Source of the DNA: Lepeophtheirus salmonis
Taxonomy: Eukaryota; Arthropoda; Copepoda; Siphonostomatoida; Caligidae
Direction of reading: 5' to 3'
Length of the DNA: 64,000 bases
Assembly: GCF_016086655.4 (NCBI RefSeq)
Contig: NC_052138.2
Span: 2,418,001 to 2,482,000 of the forward strand
The notes under the pieces are model-generated. The model saw nothing but the letters and a program-made list of their open reading frames with translations, ran no database searches and had not been told where the DNA came from. The translations under genes were made by a program, and so were the position numbers. Shown piece by piece: positions 56,413 to 64,000 of this stretch (within the stretch, counting starts at the first letter, position 1; each line of letters starts with the position of its first letter).

Positions 56413-59400
56413 CAATGATAATATAGTAATGATGTGTCCTTTGTTTTTTCGCGCCATTTTTTCGTGCAAAAATCAGTTACGTCATCGAAACGGCAAAGCC
56501 GTTTTAATAGCAGTAGCAGTTATACAATACATATTTAATTAACATATATAATCAATCATCAATGCCTTTGGATTAAAAATGGAAAGGAAGGATATAAAAA
56601 CTATTTGTCCCGTTGCTTTATGCAATTCTCCAAATGGAATTACTTACTTTGGATTCCCTAAGGATTCTCATTTTCGTGATATATAGATACAAGTTTGCAG
56701 AAGGAGTGACAATATGCTTCAGTTTTCCGAAATCTGTTCCAGTCATTTTACTGATTAAAATTATGAGAGAGATTTGAAGAATGAATTGTTGGGAAAGGCT
56801 GCTGGGAAAAAACTAAAGAAGGATGCCAAAGTTTGAAACTGTTCTACTCTGTGGTAGATGATGGAGATCCTAATCCTCGTGACGATGAAAGAGATGAAAG
56901 ATTGGCAAAGTGACAGAGGAGACAAATGCTTCATCAAGTCATGAGAGAAGTTGAAACTTTTGGCCAAAGAAGATTCCATTTTTGACAAACACAGAGTGTT
57001 GAAGTGACACCTGAAATGGCAACTACTGGATCCCACACCGTCAAGGATTCTCAGACTAAGTTGCTGAAAAACAAAATCAAAGGTTACAGAACCAGGTGCA
57101 ATCACTTACAGAATCCCTCAATCTGTATAAGAAGGCAAATGTAAAATTCAAGTCAAAGGAGAGTATTAAACAACTCGTGAGAAAAGAACTCCTTCAATGG
57201 TTCACACCTTCTCAAACAAACATGCTCATAGCCAAGGACAAATCTAAGACACCGTGGGAAAAGGAAGACATTATTAAAGGCCTTGCTTTAAATAGCCTCT
57301 CAAGCAGGGCTTATAAGTACACAAGGGACAAGAAGTTATTTCCTTTACCGACTGCGACAACACTCAAAAGGTAGATTAAAGATTTTGAAACACTTCCTGG
57401 AGTAGAAAGAGATATCTTAAAAGTGATTGAAAAACAAGTTGAAGTCAGTAAGGAGCTAAACTAGGAATATGGGGTCCTGTGTTTTGATGAAATGTCATTA
57501 TCCAAAGAAGTGACTATTTGTCAAAGAAATGAGCAAATATTTGATATCAAAGCAGAGTCTCTGGTACTCCATTATCTTACTAAACGAAAACAGCCACCAT
57601 TTTAATATTACTACAGCCATATAAACAATAGAATAAGGTAATAATAAATTTTTTATTGTATTTTGTATTTCCTTATCTTCTCTTCTATTCAACTATTTCC
57701 TATTCAATTAGATCCCTTTGCAAAACTTTTATTGTATTGAATTATAATATTCCTGTTTCATCTTTCAGGTCATTATGGTTGGAGGTTTGATTTCATCCTG
57801 GAAACAAGGGATTTTTTATGATTACGCTTGAGCGATCACCAAAGATTTATTGTTCGAAATTATTTCCGAGTTAGAAAAAATAGGGATCAAAATATACGCA
57901 ATGGTTTCTGACATGGGAACAAAAAATCAAAGATTGTGGAAACAGTTGGGGATAACAGTTGATCAAAGGTCATTCGTAAATCCAGCGGATTCCAGTCGTT
58001 CAATTCACGTTTTTGCAGATGTTCCTCATTTAATCAAGCTATTAAGAAACCACTTCATCGATGATGGTTTCAAACTAAAAGATGGCGCAATCATAAAACC
58101 AGACTCTCTGAAAATAATTCTACAAATTGACAATAATGAGTTACGAATGAATTATAAATTGACCCCTAAGCATTTCAATTGCATGAAAAATAAAAGACAA
58201 CGCTGTTTAGGAAGAGCTCTGCTATGAGTCTTTGTTTATTATTTCCCCTTGAAGAAGACTCTCAAAATGTTGCTAATTTTGTGGATTTAATCCATTCTTA
58301 TGAATAGTCATGGTCTTACGATTCAAAGAATGACGTTGGAAGCGGATTTGGAAAATACCTTGAAAAGCAAAAAAAGGTTCTCGTGGACACCATAAAGATC
58401 ATTTCATCCATGAGACAACTTCCGGTTACGAGCAACAAGAAACCCAAATTAAAACCTTATCAAAAAGGAATTATCATATCATCCAAGTCTCTTATGAATT
58501 TGCATGGTTATCTTACTTCTCAAAATACCACAATTGAATATATTTTGTCTGCTCGATGTAATCAAGATGTCATTGAAATTTTTTTTCCCCGTATCCAAGG
58601 AATTGGTCGATTTCACCAGCATCCTAACTCTGTTGAATTTATGGATCGATTTCGTATACTAGTTATATCCAATTCATCACAATTTGCTGTTTCAACCACC
58701 GTTGTTAAATGTCAATTAGAAACTGCATCTCTTCTATTTTGGATCAGATAAAAAGTACCTTTGATGAAATTTCTCTGTTAGATGAACCAAAAGAAAATAA
58801 TTACGATGAAGATGATATTGGCATACATAAGGATATACAATTTCTGCTTGAAAAAGGTGAAATGATAGCTGAAGACCCTAATACTTATGAGTATGAAAAT
58901 TGTAACTATGAATATAAGGACATTGATGATATTTTAGAAGATGAGGGTAACAAAATCAAAGATGATGAACTACTGGATCCATCAAAGGAATGTGAAAAAG
59001 AAGCATTCAATTATATCACTGGATTTTTGGCAAATAAACTTCATGAAGAATTTCCAAGTATCGGTACAAAGACAAAATATTTAGATTCTGATCAACTCGT
59101 ACAAACAAGTCCATGAATTGTTTCTAGATCTCAAGGAGATCTCATGCAGCCCTCTGGAGAATTCTTGCAATTTTGTAAAGAAATAGAGTTACTTTTTAAA
59201 ATTTCATAATCATAGAGTTGACTGTGATCCTTTTGTAATAAAAAGACTGACTGACTTATGTTCTACAAAATACCCCCACCCAAAATGTGGAAATCATCAA
59301 GAAATTTGTCAGAACAAGAACATTTCATCGTATAAAGTACTTAAAGTTTCTCAAAAAAACTAAAGACTGCAAGATTAAAGCAAGAAACACAAGGAAATTT

Positions 59401-59776
59401 ACTCATTACTACTAAGTCAGACTCATATATCATTTAATTAACTCTCCTCTCAGCACATAACTAAGCCTGACAAGTTATTTATTGTATGTAATTGTCCATA
59501 CTATTATACCATTATATGTCCACTATTTTGTTGTAATTCTGATGCTTTCAATAAAGTAATGAACAGTGTTAAACCTATAAGATTCAATTCTTTTGTCCTC
59601 TTTATTTGATTTTCATTTGTGAACGGACGTAAGTCATTTTTATTTATTTTAAATATGTATATTATATTAAATGATCGAAATTTGCCGATTCGATGACGTC
59701 ACAAAACACTTTTTTCCTTTTTGCGCTTTAAACGGTGCGAGAAGAGGATGATCCATCATTATTATATTATCATTGG
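56413..59776 (+). mobile_element. P-element-like transposon, nearly complete relic
   Basis: The ends begin CAATGATAATATAGTAATGA (left) and, reverse-complemented, CAATGATAATATAATAATGA (right). About 60-80 bp further in, both share ACGTCATCGAA and CGGCAAA. Target-site duplication: ACGTACCC at 56405-56412 and ACTTACCC at 59777-59784 (7 of 8), the 8-bp length known for P elements. A broken transposase frame fills the inside on the plus strand. Length about 3.36 kb. Confidence 0.85.
56579..59415 (+). pseudogene. P-type transposase with THAP domain, inactivated
   Basis: The start codon is at 56579. Residues 1-60 form a THAP zinc finger (CPVALCNSPNG...CSSHF) with two stops, one of which (TAG at about 56686) replaces the expected tryptophan. 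Coding then continues in pieces: a helical region (57096-57374); FDEMSLSKE with a catalytic-region acidic pair; WKQGIFYDYA; the GTP-binding/RNase H-like block (57850-58227: VSDMGTKNQRLWKQLGI, FADVPHLIKLLRNHF); and SARCNQDVIEIFFPRIQGIGRFHQHP (58550). The tail is acidic and insert-rich (58709-59116), and the C-terminus KKFVRTRTFHRIKYLKF ends at TAA 59413. This order is that of Drosophila P transposase and THAP9. At least six stops or frameshifts make it inactive. Confidence 0.82.
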
Positions 59777-59784
59777 ACTTACCC

Positions 59785-60055
59785 ATATTATTTATTTTAT
59801 TCATTCGTTAAATACTTCCAGAATTTAGTAAAATATTGTCGATAAACAACATTTAAAGTTAGTCCATACCTTTTATCCATTATAATTAGAAATATGTTCC
59901 TCCTTCAACCATAATGAAGATGCATTCAAAGACTAACTCGCTAATATTCTTCTTCCTTCATCTGCCTAACTCCCTTTTTAATTCGTACTCACTATCAATG
60001 TTATATGTGCTCACTTTTTCCGTTTGTGCAATAATTCGTTTTTCGGATTTTTAAT
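59785..60055. other. No gene seen
   Basis: Flank of the P-type relic; AT-rich. Confidence 0.4.
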
Positions 60056-60059
60056 TTTT

Positions 60060-60210
60060 TGGTGTATTTTTGAATCGAAAAAACAATCAACTTATTAACA
60101 AAAAATACAACTTGCCCTCTAGAGCCCAGGAATCTGTTTTGATCAGAATGAAATAGAGCCCTACGTATTTGTAATTTTATTTGTACGTCTAAAGTATTTA
60201 ACTGTCTCAA
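60060..60210 (-). repeat. Dispersed repeat R3, copy 3
   Basis: Inverted homologue of 44290-44440 (minus strand: AGGGCTCTATTTCATTCTGA, CAGATTCCTGGGCTCTAGAG). Confidence 0.5.
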
Positions 60211-60289
60211 TTTTGAAAATAAATGCGTTTTATCATTGTTTTTCCAAAGGGAACGTACATCAGACACACACATAAATTATTTTAATACT

Positions 60290-60525
60290 ATGTATGATAC
60301 TAGGGAGTGTACCCCTGAGGATTTGTTACGAAGTTATAATTGTAAGTCATTGCTAGACATCCGAGTAATTATAGTAAATGTCCTTGATTATATCTTTTTC
60401 TCCTTCCTCCCTGTCACTTCTGATTGTAGTTGATCAAATATGAGCATTATTTTTTCTCTCCTCCAAAACATTCTTCAAATTTTCTGGGTTACCATGTTGA
60501 TTTGACCTTTTTGGACGTGTATGCA
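60290..60525 (-). repeat. Third copy of the 7978-8253 repeat family
   Basis: The minus strand matches the 22080-22460 copy (AACATGGTAACCCAGAAAATTTGAAGAA-type sequence, then GACTTACAATTATAACTTCG and AACAAATCCTCAGGGG). The coding frame is broken. Confidence 0.55.
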
Positions 60526-60584
60526 GGCGCATCATCCTGCTGGAACAACACATTCATATCCGGGTAGTTGGTCTGAAAATGTAC

Positions 60585-60862
60585 TTTTTTGGGGAAACAA
60601 TTAAAATTACCACAGCTGTTGACAAAAAATTAAACTTTTTGGAATAAAATTTCAATTATAAAATTTTTTGAAAACAAATTTCAAATATTAAATTTTACGG
60701 AGAAAAATTTCAAAGATCCATAGCTATTCACAGAAGATTAAATTATTGGCGAAAAAAATTTGAAAATTAAATTAAATTTGAAATATTAAACTTTCTATTA
60801 AAAAGTAAAAATTCCTTAAATTGGGAGAGGGGGCTTCAGCCCCCTCTCTAACGACACCCCTG
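60585..60862. repeat. Minisatellite block with one CAGGGG end
   Basis: Contains four to five copies of the AAATATTAAATTTT, CAAAGATCCATAGCTATTCA unit found at 37875-38817. It ends with (reverse complement) CAGGGGTGTCGTTAGAGAGG. The left end is not clear. Confidence 0.55.
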
Positions 60863-60949
60863 ATTATATAAATATATAAACATAAGATGAACATTGTACA
60901 TAATATTTTGTATGTATACAATGTTGACTGAAGATAAAACTTGGAGGAA

Positions 60950-61178
60950 GAAACTCTTATATACAGATACTGCAACAGCCAGCCAACCTCAAGATGAAGT
61001 TATTTATCAAATTATTTGTTAGTGTAATCATACAATGATGTCTCTCCGCTCACTCGAATGAAATGAAGCTCTTTTTGTTAGATGATTTACCTGAAGAAGG
61101 TTCAGTACTTTTTCATTACTATACTCATCATCATTCGAGCCCAGAGCATATAATTTCATTACCAACTAAAACTACGAC
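60950..61178 (+). promoter_or_regulatory. 5' flank of dehydrogenase copy 2
   Basis: The right 195 bp matches the flanks at 42.2/43.0 kb and 51.4-51.6 kb, without the inserted TIR element, which makes it the reference empty site. Probably contains the promoter. Confidence 0.5.
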
Positions 61179-62104
61179 ATGGAGAGGTGGAGTGGAAGAG
61201 TTGCCCTTGTAACAGGAGCCACCTCAGGGATAGGAGCATCCATAGCCGTGGAGTTGGCAAAGAACGTAAATATAAAATGAAATAAAACATTTTAGATGAA
61301 ATCACTCACTAATGAGAGATAAAATATATATGAAATTAGGGTATGAAAGTTGTTGGATGTGGACGTCGCGTGGAAAAAATCCAGGAGCTAAACAAAGAGC
61401 ATGGAGTACGCATCATAGAGTACAAATGTGACCTCTCTAATATGAGTGAAATTTACGCCATGTTCGATTGGATTAAGGCTCACAAAGACCTTGGCCATCT
61501 GGATGCTTGCATTTGTAATGCAGGAATGTCAACGAGTCAAACCCTTATGGAGGGGAATCCCGAGTCTTGGAATAGAATGATGAATGTGAACGTTATTTCC
61601 ACATCCCTGGCCACACAGTTGACGATAAAACAATTCCAGGAGTTGAATATTAATGATGGACAAATTATTATGATCAACAGTGTTTTAAGTCACAATCATC
61701 CGTCTCCTAGCATGGAGTCCTTAAATTTCTATTCTGCAACAAAGATGGCAAATAAGGCTCTTTTGGAGATGTGGCGAAAAGAGGTACGTGAATCCATCAT
61801 AATCCATTAATTCAAATCCCATTTTTGTGTTTTTAATTTATCATAGATCAGTCTAATGGAACCTGGGAATAATATCCGCATTGCTGCCATATCTCCTGGT
61901 TTAGTGGACACGGATTTCATCCCTGCCATGTACAATGACAAGTCTCCGCAAGAAGTTGAAGCCATTAAAGAGACTGTCAGAACCACAATGACGTCGTTGA
62001 CACCCCAAGAAGTCGTGAACACGCTTTTGTACATAATGTCGGCCCCACCACACATTCAAGTACATGACGTGATTATCCGTCCAACAGGGAGGAATACTAT
62101 TTAA
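61179..62104 (+). CDS. DHRS11: DHRS11-like short-chain dehydrogenase, copy 2, three exons
   Basis: Exons 61179-61265, 61340-61783 and 61847-62104 have exactly the same exon lengths as copy 1 (87, 444 and 258 nt) and also give 262 residues. TGATSGIG, CNAG, INSV and YSATK are all present. Compared with copy 1 the changes include Ala-Thr in LTIKQ, SHNHPSPSMES for MEY, ATKMANKA for ITNKA, and several in the C-terminal third (VDTDFIPAMYND, VEAIKE, IIRPTGRN). Synonymous differences are few and intron 1 is nearly identical, so the duplication is recent. The same reaction is expected, that is, NADP(H)-linked carbonyl or ketosteroid reduction (family knowledge). The most variable part, residues around 195-215, lies near the substrate-binding loop in SDRs, so substrate preference could differ (inference). 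Confidence 0.93.
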
Positions 62105-63472
62105 TAGATGGGCATACTACATTATATAATATGTACATGAGCTTCTAGTTTCATCATCATGTTCTATCCATGCTATTTTATAGAGGAACTATTATTTTCC
62201 TCTTATCAATAACTAATAATTCAATTTATTTAAGCATTTCGATAAGAATAGTGATTTTACTCTATTAAAGTAATGATTAAGATATTATAATTCTTCTTTT
62301 CTCCACAAAGAGAGGATGTAAACAGTATCTACTTGCAACTATAACTGTGTAACACAAATTATCTTGTAAAAAAAATCCGGAACAAGCTCTCTCAAATATC
62401 ACGCAAACTCTCTTACTATTATGTACATAATTAAAGTCATAATATGATGAATAAAAGAAATATCACGCCAGGCGATGAACCAACGTATTTATCATTTATT
62501 TTTATGTATGGAATATCGAACACGCACTCTTTTTTTTTACCTTCTTTTTTTTGACAAACTAAGGGTTGTTTCGTAATGTTTACAAATTGAATGTAAAAAA
62601 ATATTGAGAAGGTGGTTATTTTGTGACGTCATAGCCCATGAATTGAAAGAGTCTTTTACAAAAACATCTAGACAGTATATTAATTGATGATTTTGACGAG
62701 TTAGCCAAATAGAAGGTGACGTCAAATAGTAGAACCCTCCATCCTATTGCCTATTCTACTTACTACCAATTGGATCATATCAAAAATATGCTCATTTTTG
62801 AAGCCATGGGTCTGATTTAATTTGTACAATAAAATAGTATTGGAGTAAAAGAAGTATTTAATTTCATGGCAGACGTCTTCCTACAGCCAGTCCCAGGTAA
62901 GGACCATAGACGACAACACAGTATTGTATTTCTCCCCCCTTCGCCTTCCTAGGCCATGTGCATTCATAATAACTCCGCATTCAATGTGTACTTGCATAAT
63001 TAATATGTAGATACTATTTGATTCAATCATTCAAGGTTTTATTTTGTCAAATAATGAGCTCAAGTGGAGAAAAATCCCACGAGGTAGTGAATAGATTACA
63101 CTCATCCTATTTTGATATACACATATAATATGTTTTTGCTTACAAAATAAGCAAAAATAAATTAAGAGATTTGACCTTGAAGTCCTCTTTTTGAAAGCGA
63201 TTTCAAAGAGTAATCGTCTAATAGCTATAGTTACAGTCGTATATATAATATTTATCAATCAAAGCCCCTTGTCCCGGCGCAGATGATGAGAGGGAGAGAG
63301 TGATGGAAAAGCAACTGATGTGTGGAACAAGAATTTCTAGTTCTCTTCAATAATCTCACTTAGGAATTTCCAAACATCTGACTAGGCTTAAATATGTGCA
63401 AATAATATATCTACTCACACAAAATGATAAGAAGAAACTATTTGCAGAGAAGTAGAAATTTGATACTATGCA
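62105..63472. other. No gene; short shared piece
   Basis: 62377-62420 (CGGAACAAGCTCTCTCAAA, CACGCAAACTCT) matches the end of the R2 copy at 56.33 kb. TGACGTCA occurs near 62624. No coding region was recognised. Confidence 0.4.
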
Positions 63473-63830
63473 ATGAAGACAAATTTCTCCATTTTTACTC
63501 TCTTTACACTATTAACCACTTTTGAGACCAACGCGGAGAAAATAAAATGATGTAAGTACTGCGTTGCGTATTTGAGCATGATCCATGAGCGGAAAATGTA
63601 AATATAGACAATATTGAAAGTGTTTATTAGTTGTTGTCTATTACAAATAGCTTATCTTTGAACTATACTAATATGCAGACATGGAAGGATGTTCAACTGA
63701 GTCCAGACGTATGAGAACATTTCTTCATTGTCATCCCCTAGAAACACGTAGTTCATGTCTATCTGCAAAATGTTCATATTATGTACAGAGTACTATCATT
63801 TCTAGAATCAATTCAAACTTCCTACTTTGA
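63473..63830 (+). CDS. Candidate small secreted Cys-rich protein, with in-frame TGA
   Basis: ATG 63473 opens a signal-peptide-like sequence (MKTNFSIFTLFTLLTTFETNA). The frame meets TGA at 63548-63550, one base before a perfect donor GTAAGT (63552). An acceptor ATATGCAG at 63678 leads into a Cys-rich stretch, in the same phase (MEGCSTESRRMRTFLHCHP, then SSCLSAKCSYY), ending at TGA near 63828 unless spliced further (GTACAG at about 63783). Without the TGA the product would be a secreted peptide with about five cysteines, loosely like the start of a three-finger/Ly6-type domain. It could equally be a chance arrangement or a pseudogene. Confidence 0.25.
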
Positions 63831-64000
63831 CTAACAACAACAGAGTAAAAACAAAATGGCGTATATTGCGAAAAGGGAAAACGAGTTTGTTTTTAAAAAA
63901 AAAAATATTTATATACAGGGATGGAAGATGAAATCCGCGTCCTCTCTCGTATTTACAAAATATTCAACATAAAATCCCTATTTTTTAATATTTTTATTTA

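Overview
The window looks like a piece of an arthropod nuclear genome, most likely a copepod crustacean of the salmon-louse (Lepeophtheirus) type. I infer this from strongly AT-rich DNA, short GT-AG introns, animal-only genes (IFT20, TMEM222, CLCC1, a Toll receptor), and a very high load of decayed mariner/Tc1 DNA transposons. The species call is inference; no marker gene proves it.

Genes, left to right: the 3' end of a leucine-rich-repeat protein (1-906, +); a C1orf131/DUF4602 homologue (1032-1847, -, two exons); TMEM222 (3201-3827, -, three exons); a CLCC1-like ER chloride channel (5022-6704, +, three exons, one reading-frame break); a possible terminal exon of an unknown membrane protein (6855-6964, -); a small three-helix membrane protein with a clear TATA/Inr promoter (13026-13370, -); a Toll-6/7-type receptor (30889-35334, +, about 1,370 residues); IFT20 (35664-36068, -); two DHRS11-like short-chain dehydrogenases (43176-44100 and 61179-62104, both +); and, at the right edge, a candidate start of a small secreted cysteine-rich protein (63473 onward, +).

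Most of the rest is transposon-derived. At least five mariner-type families are represented, nearly all as remnants. One family occurs five times, and all five copies lack the same catalytic core. There are two foldback-type elements with long modular arms, a TIR element with palindromic ends, short CAGGGG-ended elements (one carrying a roughly 55-bp minisatellite), hAT and Helitron fragments, and a nearly complete P-element relic (about 56413-59776) with a THAP finger, terminal inverted repeats and an 8-bp target duplication.

The region 41.9-62.1 kb is the most informative. The dehydrogenase gene is duplicated with its 5' flank. A third copy of that flank (about 51.2-51.6 kb) has no gene behind it. 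A 754-bp TIR element (42278-43031) sits in the flank of copy 1, and the matching empty site is readable in the other two flanks. The area around 51.2-52.8 kb is a shuffled set of pieces from 42-46 kb.

The genes form no operon or pathway. They are unrelated housekeeping, ciliary, membrane and immune genes scattered among repeats. No rRNA, tRNA or CRISPR array was found.
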